DNA of 64,000 bases from Cordia subcordata (taxonomy: Eukaryota > Streptophyta > Magnoliopsida > Boraginales > Cordiaceae): positions 10,328,001-10,392,000 of the forward strand of contig JAPTOF010000010.1 of assembly GCA_028554755.1 (NCBI GenBank). Reading direction: 5' to 3'. How positions within the stretch are numbered: position 1 is the stretch's first letter; the number at the start of each line of letters is the position of its first letter. A program made the translations under genes and the position numbers. Below are positions 23,056 to 34,538 of this stretch, piece after piece. Under the pieces are notes generated by a model, which ran no database searches, was not told the DNA's origin, and was given only the letters and a program-made list of their open reading frames with translations.

Positions 23056-23712
23056 CCGACAAAACCTCAAGGTTAGGTGCCTTAGGTGGACCATTTTACT
23101 GATGTCTTCTGATAATTTTAACTCATCACGTTCACAACCTTATAGAACAAGGTAGAGAGTTCGAAGGGATTGCCTGCTTATTTGCTTCAAGAACAATGGC
23201 TCCGAGTCACATCTAGAAGAAATAACGAATCTACTTGTATTAGTTTTTAAGAACTAATACAAGTCACTCATGAGATCATGAAGTTTGCATGAGTCAATCC
23301 TTTTAGACAACTTGTCCATTTGCACTTGAACCATAGAATTAGAAGCCAACTCATTCAAAATGCCTTCAGCCACATCCATTGTTGATTTTTCTTTTCCTGA
23401 AATCATGCCTTCTGCAATCCATACATAGTTCTCTCGCTTCTATTTCTTTATCCTCTCACAAAATGCCCATATAAAAGAAACATGGCTTTAACTGATAAGG
23501 CAAATCGTTATAGCTTAAAGCCAAAGCTTTCTCAGTTGATCCACTTATTTCTTCACTCAAATGTGAATCATTAACCTTTTGCCATTCACTCAAACTACTT
23601 CGACTTTTCGAAATTCCTCCGAGCACAGAAATTGCCAGAGGGAGGCAGCAACACTTGCCAATTATTTTCTTTCCTATGTCCTCAAATTTGGGGCCTATTT
23701 TCATATCTACAA
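23056..23712 (-). pseudogene. NLR-b1 fragment: ARC2 to start of LRR, degraded
   Basis: The minus strand from the acceptor (after ATTTGTTTTGTAG) reads DMKIGPKFED, then CLPLAISVLGG (a GLPL motif degraded to CLPL), then the RNBS-D-like CFFYMGIL. Frame breaks follow, then blocks homologous to the LHD and first LRR region of NLR-a. A large piece corresponding to residues about 185-215 past the exon start of NLR-a is missing, and the LRR domain is absent. It is the second exon of a second NLR; its first-exon remnant is 25340-25668. Orthologue 43780-44506 in unit 2 is in better shape. Confidence 0.72.
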
Positions 23713-23860
23713 AACAAATTAGTAAGTTTCACTTTATTGAACAAAATCATATGTTTTGAGTATTACCATAACATAAAAAGATGTAATTATTTGGCTCTTT
23801 TGTAATATGTACTTTACTTATTATTTCCTATAATGGTGTTGAAGATTGATACCATTTGTG

Positions 23861-23960
23861 GGCAAGAGGGGTATAACTCAAATGGTTTAGACTACCTTAA
23901 CTTAGGAGTGAGGTCCTGTATTCAAATTCTATGGAGGTAGGGGTTTAAAAAAAAAGAAAA
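23861..23960 (+). mobile_element. tRNA-derived SINE in NLR-b1
   Basis: About 100 bp. It has an A-box-like segment (ATAACTCAAATGGTTTAG), a B-box-like segment (GTATTCAAATTC) and an A-rich tail. It is flanked by 18-bp duplications (AGATTGATACCATTTGTG at 23843-23860 and AGATTGATACCATGTGTC at 23961-23978). The same SINE is at 44655-44754 with a better B box, AGTTCGAATCTC. The homologous sites in the NLR-a introns (about 6954 and 35940) lack it. Confidence 0.75.
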
Positions 23961-25039
23961 AGATTGATACCATGTGTCAATAAGTACAATCAACCAACTT
24001 AGATTATTTCTTTGATTCCAAATTTCTAAACATTAAATAGCAAGAATATTTCCAACAAAAAATTAATAAATCAAATGAGACAAATAGCCAAACCAGAAAT
24101 AAGTCAAATTAAATTCATTCACCATTCTTAAATTTATTCTTTAATCTTTACTTAAATGTCGTTGCTCCTACAAGCATCAAACAAAGATGATGATTTGCAG
24201 CATAAAACCTTGACAAGTCATATCAATTTCTTGCTCTAATTACCTTGATAAAAGTAACTTTCCAAAATTTAGAAACCAAAATATAAACGTAAACTAAAAG
24301 CTGAAAATGCAAACTTGCTTCGTTATGTTGTCCAATCTATAAAAAAGAATTAAAATTTATGCGCTTATATTACAAAATTTATTAAAATTAATTTGAACAA
24401 ATAATTTTACATTTTGAAAATTATTCTTATAAAGCTATTTTTTAAAAATTTATCTCTTTAAATTTATTTTTTGAAAATTATTTAGAAATAATTTTTATTT
24501 ATTGGAACTACTTTTCAAAATTAACTTTAGTTTAGAAATTAATTTTTATTTCAAAATTTTAAATTTAATTTTAGAAAATAATTTATTTTCTGGAATAAAT
24601 TATATTTTAAAATAGTGCAATTGTCTTCAAAATTTTATTTCTTTAAAATAATTTTAAATTTGTGTAATATTTTTAAAGATCAGCTATAATCGCGCAGCCA
24701 GGTGACATTTCATGGCGTACACTCAACTTTTTTTTTGGTGCATTTTACTCATAATTTGTATAATTTAAGTCAATGACAATATCTATGATCTTTTTCATCT
24801 CATCAATTATTTCTTTAAGATAATAGTTCACTAACAGTTGTAATTTAATCAATTAGAAATTGACTTTTCTATATAGATTATTATTTTAATTTATGTACTG
24901 TAATTAGTGTCTACATATATAATTATAAGATTGTATAATTGTAATTGTTTAATTGATTGCTTTAGTTAGAAATTTACCATATCTAGGATTTTCTTTTTGT
25001 ATGTTATTTTGGTTGGACATCAAGTGATTTTTCGTCTAT

Positions 25040-25266
25040 GTGCCTGTTTGGATTGGTTTTTTTTCAGGAAAAAATATTTTTTTTCCTGAAAAAATTACAT
25101 TAAATTTGCAATAACTATTTGATTTGGTTTTCAAAAAAAATGAAACTCTAAAAAAAGTTCAAATACAACTTTTTTTAGAAGCCAGAATTTTTAATTTCTT
25201 AAAAAAATTTATTTTTTAAAAGTTGTTAAAAAAATACTTTAAAAAAAAATCAATTCAAATGTACCC
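25040..25266. mobile_element. 227-bp MITE in NLR-b1, absent from unit 2
   Basis: Termini GTGCCTGTTTGGATT and AATTCAAATGTACCC are imperfect inverted repeats. TAT flanks both sides (25037-25039, 25267-25269). The unit-2 homologue reads straight through as CGTCTATATAAGG (TAT at 45873-45875), so this is a clean insertion after the unit duplication. The interior is A/T homopolymer-rich and non-coding. Confidence 0.7.
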
Positions 25267-25339
25267 TATATAAGGTTCACAGTGTATGCATTCTAAATCA
25301 TCCTTTTTAATAATATATACTTATAAATATCTTGGTGTG

Positions 25340-25668
25340 CTTGCAACGTTTTTCTCAAATTGATGATATGGGCAATAATTCTTGCATTGTGGGTGCCAAC
25401 CTTGTGAAGGGCTATAGCTTCACTTGGCAAACAAGCAATTATATTTTGACGACTTTTTCAATTATGTCCTTCCCTGAGCTCTTAGTTGCAACTTTAGTAG
25501 CATATTTTTCGAGAACATCTTCAATTTCATAACACATCTTTTATTTCTTTTATCTAATTATGGGGAGTCGCGTCTTTGTGTTTTGAATTAGCATCTTCAG
25601 AAACTTTGCCTCTTCAACTACTAAATCACGGATAGTTTCTAATGTGGTGAGGACAACAGCTTCCGCCT
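25340..25668 (-). pseudogene. NLR-b1 fragment: N-terminal coiled coil, start codon lost
   Basis: The minus strand from 25668 reads AEAVVLTTLETIRDLVVEEA with AAG where the ATG should be, then, after stops, YEIEDVLEKYA (EDVID-type motif) and a region matching ALHKVGTH of NLR-a. It ends abruptly near 25340. The whole P-loop to RNBS-B portion is missing between this piece and the exon 2 fragment. The same start loss and NB-ARC deletion are present at 45940-46244, so both precede the unit duplication. Confidence 0.7.
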
Positions 25669-26870
25669 TCTTCGACACTTACCGAATGATCTACTTGCAC
25701 AAAGGTCTTTAAAATACGGTTTATAGATATAGATAGCAGATTACTACTTTGGACATTCATTAGCATATTTAAACCATAGTAAACAATAAAATAATTTGGC
25801 AACTTCACTAAACAATAATTGATAACAAGAGATTGACGACTTTTCTTATCTCAAATAATTGGACGCTGATAGTCTCTTGGCAAATGAAGGTCAAATTACG
25901 TTATAATTATCAACCATATATTGATATACATAATATGTAATGAATTAATTGGGCTAAATATGTATAATATCGAAAAAGAATGGAATAAGATTACTGATAA
26001 TTATCAACTATAGATGTAACATGTAATGAATCAATCAGCATAAAACAACTTGATTAAAATGATTAGCACTTCCTCACACTTAGCGTGAGTAATTCAAAAA
26101 TCAATAATTCATACTATATGCATGTTGTAATTAACCTTTGACCATTATTAAAGTAAGAAGAATGGTAGGCACTTCTGCACGGTGATCGACAGCCGATGAA
26201 ATTTAGCGTATCGAGTTTGCCATTAATCTCAACACCCAAAAAAATGAAACAAAATAAAATAATATAAAACGTGCATGAGAAAAGAAGAAAAAACTCGCTC
26301 TAAAAATATATTGTTTAACATCAGGGACAGGAACTCGGTACAATGATCATTCATGTCAGTCATTAATGCTATTGAAGCATCATTTTCGAAGGCAGAAAAG
26401 TTGATATTTATTAAATGCATCTGCAATCATCAATGTTAGCTGTTGATGCTAAAATAGGAAAACGTGGACGCACAGCCAGCCATGGAAGGAGATAAAATAT
26501 CTGGCATCATCACTTATGTAACATGTATTAAAAATAGGGTAAGGTAGATTACAAAGTACGATGGAATATTAGTTGTGGTTGTTAAAATCAGGACCATGTG
26601 GCAAAGACATGATGTTCTTAATTAGTAGCTTCGCCAAAATTACCTAATAGCATGTTTTGAGTCGTTTATTTCATTTTCATATATGACTCGAGAGAAAAGA
26701 AGCTTGTACGAAAATTGCAGTGATATTCAAGGTATCTTTCGGCTCTTGTCTAAATAAAAAATTACTGCTCAAATTTAATAATTTGCACAGACAAGTAAAA
26801 TTATAATTCTTGTAATTGATGTATATGTAGTTTTCTTGTTATGCTAAATTATGAAGAAAAACTATGAAGT
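25669..26870. other. 5' flank of NLR-b1; non-coding
   Basis: Collinear with 46245-47505 in unit 2. Homology between the units stops close to 26870, which marks the right end of the visible duplicated unit. It contains the intra-unit repeat 26290-26500. No gene seen. Confidence 0.5.
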
Positions 26871-28682
26871 AAAATTATAATTATTTTTTATTGGTAGTTA
26901 ATTAATAATTTAATAGTTTTGAAAATTTAATTTGCATATTAAAAATTTAATGTTTTACTTTTGTCTATTTTTAGTTACTATGATTTATTGTTGTTGTAAT
27001 GATTTTAAATTAATGTTGTTGAATTGATTAATAATTAATCAGCAACTCAACTTTTTTTAACTCAATAAATATCCGAAAACCCAAATTCGAAAAATATGAT
27101 ATCCAATCTGATAGTTACTTTTTATTACCCAATAAATTTTAATTTTCTTCATCCGAATCTAAAAATCAATTATCTAAAAATCAATTCCAATTTCCATCCC
27201 TAGTTATCCTAACCCCTCCTTTGTATGGGATAAAGACAATTACAACACCAATAAGAATTGGTTGAAGCTTTATCTGTAACATGCGAATCCTCTTCTTCTA
27301 GATAAGCGTCCCAGAGTCATAGAGATCAAATAGCAATCCGTTGTCCAAGCAGTCGAGAATCCACGGAGCCATACAACAGGTGCAAGTTAGCTCCTTGGAC
27401 TGTGAAATAATCTTGGGCCAAAGCTTCTCAACCCAATCCAATCGGACCTTGAGGTCGGAGACCAATTTTTCGTCAATACAATAGTCTGGGCTATCTTAAG
27501 GTAAAAGTGTCAGTCTCACGATACCGCGTGTACGTTGTTCCAATATCATGCCTACCAATAGATAATATGTAGGTTTTCTATGTTTGCTTTTCCTTCTACT
27601 ATATATAAGCAAGCTAGAGTCTCAACATTGCATGATTGCATCTAAAGTCAAAACAATACTGAGAGAGCTTTTCTAGCTTGTGTTCCATAGGGAATCATTG
27701 CAACAAATGTAATCCATCAGTGAATGCGAAAATTTTTGCAGCTGTAAAGACGCTTGAAGAACAAAAAAACCAATTCACCCCTTTCACTTGATTGCTTTTA
27801 TATATTGCCACTTTACAAGTTATATAATCTCTTTTACATTGCCTATGATAATGCGTATGCACTCTACAATATTGAACTTGTCTAGACAAGCATTGCACAT
27901 TTAAACATTTAGTTATGATTTAGAACTAATTTAGTAGAATTTTCCAGTATGTGGTAAGATTATTAGTGTGCTTGGAATGATCTAATTTTAACATATTTAT
28001 CCTATTAAAATAAGGGTACATTTTATAAGCTTAAAGATATCTTATCACATTCATTCTATCAAAACTTACCAAAACTATACTTCTGTAGTCATAAAAAATA
28101 AAATAAGGATAAATTGCTTATTTCTTAAAAAATAAAAAGGTATGGTTTGTTTTGAGTTTTTATAGATACACGTGATAAAGATGTTTTAAATTATGTATCT
28201 TAATAAGTATCTTAAAATAAGATCATTCGAAACATACTACATGTCTTGAAGATGTCAATTTTTGAAGTCACAATTTGCGACTACATTTTGACAAGATGCT
28301 ATTGTCTACTTCCAGGTACTATTTCACACAGCCATTAAGATCGAAATGAAATTTACTGGAGTTCAAGAGATAATAAACAAAATCATGGATTAAATTGTTA
28401 AAAGAGTTTGTTACTATTTGATCACTATCTCTATGGCAAGGAAATGATAACTATTTTTGTTTTTAGGACCTTCTTTTTTTTTGCATAGAGATCGTTGAGA
28501 AAGATAATTATTATAGATGCATAGAGATTATTGAAAATTATACCTATTATGGTTTGGGGTTTTTGTTATATCTTTATTAGATGTATAGAGATAGTTGAAA
28601 ATGATAGTTTTTGTACATAATGATACTTTGCTCATTTTCTTTCAACAACAATTCTATATTGACTTTTAAAAAATGAAAGATT
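26871..28682. other. Unique spacer between the two duplicated units
   Basis: No counterpart elsewhere in the window. Mostly AT-rich non-coding sequence, except for a more GC-balanced block at about 27200-27540 holding a possible coding remnant on the minus strand. The last few hundred bases upstream of the F-box remnant contain small repeats of ATAGAGAT...TTGA. Confidence 0.45.
27298..27501 (-). pseudogene. Unidentified coding remnant
   Basis: A stop-free minus-strand frame of about 66 codons without an ATG, ending at TAG 27298-27300. It has a protein-like composition (charged and aromatic residues, several Cys) and reads WVEKLWPKI, then CTCCMAPWILDCLDNG. Base composition here is clearly less AT-rich than the neighbourhood. 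I do not recognise the family. It may be an exon fragment of a lost gene or part of an unrecognised transposon. Confidence 0.3.
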
Positions 28683-29222
28683 TTGGAATTCAAGGAGCCT
28701 ACAAGGGACTTATACACTACGCGGAGTTACATAGTTGAGTCAAGAGGTGATCTTCTACTTGTGGTTAGGTGCATTGGTGAATATGTCAATCCATATGGTG
28801 AACCTGTCCATGAATCAGACTTATTCGAAGAGGAAAATATGAATTTTTGCTGCCCATACATGACAACGAATTTCTATGTTTATAAGCTGGATTTGAACAA
28901 TTGGGCATGGATAGAGTTGCAGAATTTGGGTGATGAGATGTCATTTGTGGGTGGTAATCAGTCCATGTCTTTGACAGCCAAGGATTATGCAGGGTGTGAA
29001 GAGAACGCAATTTATTTTAGTGATGATTATTGGCTTCGGATGGACGAAGATTACATGTATGGAGGTCATGACATGGGTATTTTTGACTTGGAGAGTAGAA
29101 GTGTTGAGGAGACTTACGAATGCGAGTTGAATAAGATGACACCAGCTTTTTGGATCCTTCCTAGTCAAGATGTGCAAAGCCATGGAAGGAGACTTGCAAA
29201 GTATCTGACGCTTAATGTGTAG
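28683..29222 (+). pseudogene. DUF295-type F-box protein, C-terminal half, unit 2
   Basis: A 179-codon frame opens just after a TGA (28674) and has no early ATG; an internal Met occurs only at codon 53 or later. It reads YIVESRGDLLLVVRCI, FYVYKLD, LGDEMSFVGGNQSMSLTAKD, AIYFSDDY, DMGIFDLESRS and WILPS, then a short tail ending in TAG 29220-29222. This is the DUF295 domain of SKIP23-like F-box proteins. The F-box and the first half of the protein are missing upstream, where the sequence is AT-rich and full of stops. A 5'-truncated pseudogene is more likely than a functional short protein. The copy at 2-307 is the unit-1 orthologue. Confidence 0.72.
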
Positions 29223-31453
29223 AAAAGGTTTCCGATGTATCGGTGTGCTTGTGGAGCAGTCATCCCGCTTGCTTATGAAGTTTGACCCTCTCTATGTATT
29301 GCAAAGTATCTGATATTCACGTTTAGCATTCGCGTGATATTTCAATCTCTATGTATTTTGCCATATCTTTATTCATGAAGTTAATTGTAGTACAACTCAA
29401 TATTTGTGCTTCTCTATGGCATTATCATTAGTCATTCAGTTTTTGAATCACAATATAAGAAACTACATACCAAAAGACATGCTTTAGATTAACCTCATAT
29501 TTTTACCTTTAAAAAATACAAATCACAAATGGCATTTTCATTGTAATTCTTCTTTCATACCAAGGAAGATGCTGCCTCTTTCTTATCACAGAACCTTGGT
29601 GCAAACTATCATAGTATTTGTCTAAAAGTATAGAGACACTTCCATTGGTTGACGCCCCTAATATGCCATAGTTTTAGGGCCATTATGATGTCCATGATTG
29701 TCCGGGCCAACTTCATAAGGTCCTGCAGAATTGCCATGAGAACTTTAAGTGTCCTGATTCATGCACCAATTGCACCTGTGGTAGTGACTGTTCCACCACG
29801 CATTCTAGCAGGCTTAATTAAAATATATTGCACATCAGACACAAAGACACAATAATGGATTAAAGTGAGGATAACCGGCTTGTTCTATGACTAAAATGCA
29901 AAGCATGATGTTCTAAGTAAGATCTCGTTCAAGATCAGAAAAGTCATATATGTTGTCTGTACCTCATGCTAACATTTGAATCCAATACCAAGAAGAAAAG
30001 AATTTACCATAGAAAACAGATCATATAGGCACTACATGTCCAAGTTCAGCCACCACTATCCTGCAGAGTAAAATCAATCATAGAATGAATAAGCCACGTG
30101 TAGGTTATGCTAAACGCAAGTAAACAGGTGACTGGATGAAACAATCTTTAATAGGTCAGATTGTCTAATCAGCACCTTGAAAGACAGACCTTATCTTCTG
30201 AAAGATAGAGCAGATCCACATAGAACCCATTCTTTTGGTCCCTCAGGGGAGGCTGTCTAAAAGTTTGATTATTTGGATGATATTTAGTATACCAATAAGA
30301 GAAAAATGACCAACAACTAATAATTACCAATAGATGTTACACTAGTAATACAGACCTATTTTACAAGCAAATATATAAACAAAATTGCAAAGCAGTGCTC
30401 CCTATTAATAGAATATGGCAATAACCATCATTATTTATTGTTACATGCTTCAATTGTTTAATTTGTATCTTAGCTTTGGTTAGTTATACCAGGAAAATAT
30501 CTATTTTGAGAGAGAAAATTGGGTGAGAAGATTCTAACCTGGAACCGAAATGAGATCTAGAAACTCTCAAGGAATGGATGGCAAGTGCTTCTGAATCTGA
30601 AACTAGACCATTTCATAGACGGCGAGTGTTTCCAGAGTATGAAACAGGACCATTTCTTGCATGCCCAATTTCCTTGATAATACATAAATCATGGAGTCAT
30701 TAATACTTTTTTCCAAATAAGCAACAAAAAGCAAGCTTGCACAATAAGGCATTCCAAACGAGGACAGTAATGTCCCTGAGATGCAGATAAATAAACTAAA
30801 AATGAAAGCATAAGAGTGTTGAGTGCAACACAGAGACTACTAGTGTTTATCTTATAGGACATCATAAAGCTTTCTTTTTTCCCCCTCTTTTCTTGAATTA
30901 AAGAAGTCCCCTCTCCGGTAGTTCCATAAAACAACATGCTTCTCCCTATTATAGAATTATAGTTACCCAAGAAGTGAAGCAGGCTTGTCATTGGTCAAAC
31001 AAAGGAAGACTATGAGTCAGACCTCATTGCTTCTGCAGGATACTACAAAGACGATATTTGTGTTGATGTTAATTGGATTGCCATTTTGTGCAATCTACTA
31101 AAGTCTCAGTTCTCATTTTGAATATCTTTTCAGTTCATGTTCAATCGAGGACCACACACTACAGCACTTACCATGGAGTGGGCAATGTCACTTCTGTTAA
31201 ATCACCCTCAGGTTCTGCAGAAAGCCAGAAACCATATAGAAAACCATGTCCTCCTGGATGATTACTAGAGGGATTCAACCCATTCTTCGATAGCCAACAA
31301 TGGGATCTTCCAACTTCACATACATACATTAGCCTTAGGAAGTGTTTGGAAAAGAAACGCATATCAATGCAATAACCTGATTAATTCTACATAGTATCTA
31401 CAAGGTTATTAATTACCTGTAAGGTATATTCTTTCGTTTTCTTTTACCTGCAG
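29223..31453. other. Non-coding unit-2 segment
   Basis: Collinear with 308-2411. It carries some small deletions relative to unit 1 (for example within the block matching 700-780). No gene called; short shared open frames are not of recognisable families. Confidence 0.5.
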
Positions 31454-31909
31454 GCAAGAATCTTTCGCTATGGTTTAATAAGTTTATTGAACAACCATGT
31501 AGATGAACTGACTTAGCTGCCATGGAAGCTGCTCCTATGATCCAAATCTAAGATTGGCTTTGTGGCTATCGGCATAGTCTGCACGACAAGGCATCATGAG
31601 CTTATGGGACCAAGTTGACACTATTAAGGTATTTAATTTCTAATTTTCAGCTTGTTAGTTGCTCTGTGAAAGAATTGCTATAGCTAGTTACTTAAACTTT
31701 TAGCTTCTCCATCTCTATGCTAATTGCAGATAAGTGAAGAAGAAATCACATTCGAGACTGATGAAGATGATGCCTATGATGATAATCTGGTGGTTAATAA
31801 GCTTTTCCAGCCCAATCTTAAGCTTTTCATAGTAACTCAAGAGGCAGGTGGATATAGATACTACACCAAGACAACCATCTGCTTTAGCCCAGCCACTGCA
31901 GATGTATAA
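31454..31909 (+). pseudogene. Fructokinase (pfkB family) pseudogene, two exons, unit 2
   Basis: Exon A (31454-31628) follows an ACCTGCAG acceptor. Relative to 2412-2608 it has lost about 20 bp around the MEVAKKAG block, which shifts its frame, and it has a TAA soon after the FRYG-like start. Exon B (31730-31909) follows TAATTGCAG and reads ISEEEITF, DDAYDDNLV, then a YRYYTK-like block, then stop. As in unit 1, the catalytic GAGD region and N-terminus are absent. It is a duplicated, already dead gene fragment. Confidence 0.7.
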
Positions 31910-32478
31910 ACATGATACTTAAAGGTGGTCAAAAGTTTTTTCCATCTTTGCACCAGTTGGCAATCTGTAAAGAGTAACTCACTATGTCGTGTTCAAATAC
32001 ATAACCAGCATTCTCACAAATTACAGTCTGTGTCTCTTGTCATTTGTTAATTATGTCATCTCAAAAAAGGAAACTGAAATCTCAAGTTCACTTCTGTCCG
32101 AAAATTAAAAAGAAATTCTCAAATTTATTGGCCCAAAATTGTTAACCTAAGTAATATGAAGCAACTTACAGAAGTAACATGACCACTCTTGAATTAAGTC
32201 ATTTTGAGCATCATCCCAAATACAATACATTAACACTTAAACCAAACAAACAAATAAAAGAAAAAGGAATAGTTGAACACAAATTGTCATGTTTTTCTTT
32301 CAGCTGCTTGGAAGAAACATATAGGCGAGGGAGCTCTTTCAGGAGGAACATGACTTGGACCATCCATCTCAACTTGGAAATTTGTGATCAAGAAAAAGAA
32401 AGAGAACAAGAAAAGTAAAGAAAAAAGCAAAATACTTACTCATATATAGTAAATTAGAGCATTAAATTAATTTAAGGA
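31910..32478. other. Intergenic, copy of 2890-3466
   Basis: No gene; same short island (minus strand, near 32310-32390) as in units 1 and 3. Confidence 0.4.
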
Positions 32479-33013
32479 TTAGTTATTCTAATGGCCCTTG
32501 AACTTTGGATCTTGGGATAATTTGGTCCTTGAACTTTCAAATTATAATTTTTAGTCCATAAACTATGAGCCATTGGACAAAAGAAGGACTATTATTCAGA
32601 ATTTTAAAGACAAAGTGACAAAGAATGTGAATTGTCTTTATTTTGTCCAATAACTTTTAGTTCAAGCATTAAAATGCACTATTTAAAAGTTTAGGACCAA
32701 ACTATCCAAAGGCCTAAAGTTTTAGGTACCACTAAAAGAACTAATTCTTAATTCCTTCATTGTTCTTTGAACTTCAGGCTTTGGGACAATTTGGTCTATG
32801 AACTTTCAAACTGTCTCTCTTTAATTCTTGATCTATGAGTCATTGGACAAAATAAGGACAGTTAAGGTTTTCTGTCAAAATTTTAACAGCAAAGTAACGG
32901 AAAATTTTAATTGTCTTCATTTTGTCCGAAGAATCATAGATAAGGGACTAAAAGACAGTTTGAAAATTCAAGACCAAATTGTCCCAAAGTTCAAGCACCA
33001 CTAGAGGAACTAA
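32479..33013. mobile_element. Two abutting fold-back elements, unit 2
   Basis: Orthologous to 3467-4000: the same arms (CCTTGAACTTT, GAGGAACTAA) and inner CATTGGACAAAA motif, same position relative to the neighbouring Tourist MITE. Confidence 0.6.
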
Positions 33014-33158
33014 CACTTAATTTAATGATTTAGAGCTTGATCAGTGAACTCATCTCAGCCCAAGCCAAGAGAAGCTCGTTATAAACCCTCACATAATAAC
33101 TGTAAAGCTCAACTTGAATTTCATATTGCATAATCAGCCTTGCTAGCTAAGGTAGTTA

Positions 33159-33363
33159 GCGCTCATTTAGATAGTTTTTCTCCAAGTGCTTCTTTCTTAA
33201 TTTTTTAAAAAAGTGTTTTCCAAAAAAAAAAAAAAACTAAATTTGAGATTTTTTAGAGTTTCTAACTGTTTTTAAAGTCAATTTAAATACTTATTGCAAA
33301 AAAAGTCATCGTTTTTCAGAGAAAAAAATATTTTTTGTGAAAAAAAAAATTCCAAATGAGCCC
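33159..33363. mobile_element. Tourist-like MITE, unit 2
   Basis: Orthologue of 4146-4340, with TTA at 33156-33158 and 33364-33366 and ends GCGCTCATTTAGAT and ATTCCAAATGAGCCC. Confidence 0.65.
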
Positions 33364-34535
33364 TTAGATTATCATGAATAACGCCAGCCTCTACATAAAT
33401 GAAAATTTAAAAATAAAAGAAATGCATGCCTCGATGCAGAAATTAAGCTATAGAGAGAAACTATAATTTATTTCATTATATCTTCGTAATATTTGTTTGA
33501 TGCAACATATGTGTTATCTAGTAATGTATAGTAATGGTTAACCAAAATTTCAAAAAAGAAAAAAAAAAAAAAAGGAAATAGATTTTATATTGCATAAATA
33601 TATTAAGCAGTCAATTGGAAAAGTTTTGATATACTTCAGTATTCCTCTATTTGTTGACCGGAAAGCATCTCACATTTTTGCGCAAATTCTGGAGACATGT
33701 CATAAATCTTAAACTCTTTGAGTTTGGTAATTAGATATCTAAATCCATCCTCTGGTATTATTTCCAATTTCTTGCAGTTACCAATTTCTAAAGTTGAAAG
33801 ATTGGGGAAGGCTCCTTCATCCACTCTCCACTTCTCCAAGTTGTCCAAATAAAGCCCAAGTGACATGAGTTGAGGGAAATCCGTTGCATCACAAATGAAT
33901 TCTTTCCCAATAAAGGCATTCGAAAATAGTATGAGTTCCTGCAAGTTGGGAAGTTTCTTCAAGAATTCCATCCATTCTTCATCCAATTCAGTTTGATACA
34001 AATCTAACTTCATCAGATTTGGCCAAAATTGCACCTCGTACTCGTACTTTGGTAACGTGCCAACACGAATTCCATCGAGTGTTAGATCAAATAGATAGCG
34101 ACACGTCAGCATTTTCCCTAGATTCTCCTGCGAAAGATGTTGCTGAAAGCCATACATCATTTCAATTTTGACCCATTTTATTTTGTTCCAACTATTGATC
34201 TGGTCAATGATGAGAGACAAGTCATCCTTGCCTAGTTTTGCACCAAAGTATCGAAGATTTACCAATTCTGATAGATCTTTGTTCCGACATTTTTCACTAT
34301 CAAAGCCTTCCAACGTCTCCAGCTTCATCAATCCATTCAGCTGCAACTTTTTTGACTTGCTACAGTAAAAATTCCCCAGATAAAGATGTCTCAGTCGTTT
34401 CATCTTCGAGAATAAATTGTTTGGTAAATAGACACTCACAAATGTATGTCTCAAATCAAGAGTCTGCAGATACTGCAAGTCGCCTAAAGATGATGGCAAT
34501 TTTGTAAAATAGCATTCCCTCAAACTTAGGTACCT

Positions 34536-34538
34536 TCA
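34536..34538 (-). other. In-frame TGA that removes the LRR domain of NLR-a2
   Basis: Context on the minus strand: ATGGTCCAC TGA AGG TAC; the sister gene reads ATGGTCCAC CTA AGG TAC. Two adjacent base changes separate them. Confidence 0.85.

Larger units (their letters stand above)
23713..25339 (-). other. Former intron of NLR-b1
   Basis: Homologous to the proximal part of the NLR-a introns (for example the GATGATGATTTGCAGC block near 24185 and 7185). It is AT-rich and holds a SINE (23861-23960) and a MITE (25040-25266). No gene. Confidence 0.55.

Noticed and set aside
27721..28680. Promoter and first exon for the unit-2 F-box gene
   Set aside because: No F-box motif or in-frame exon in the stop-rich AT sequence upstream of 28683.
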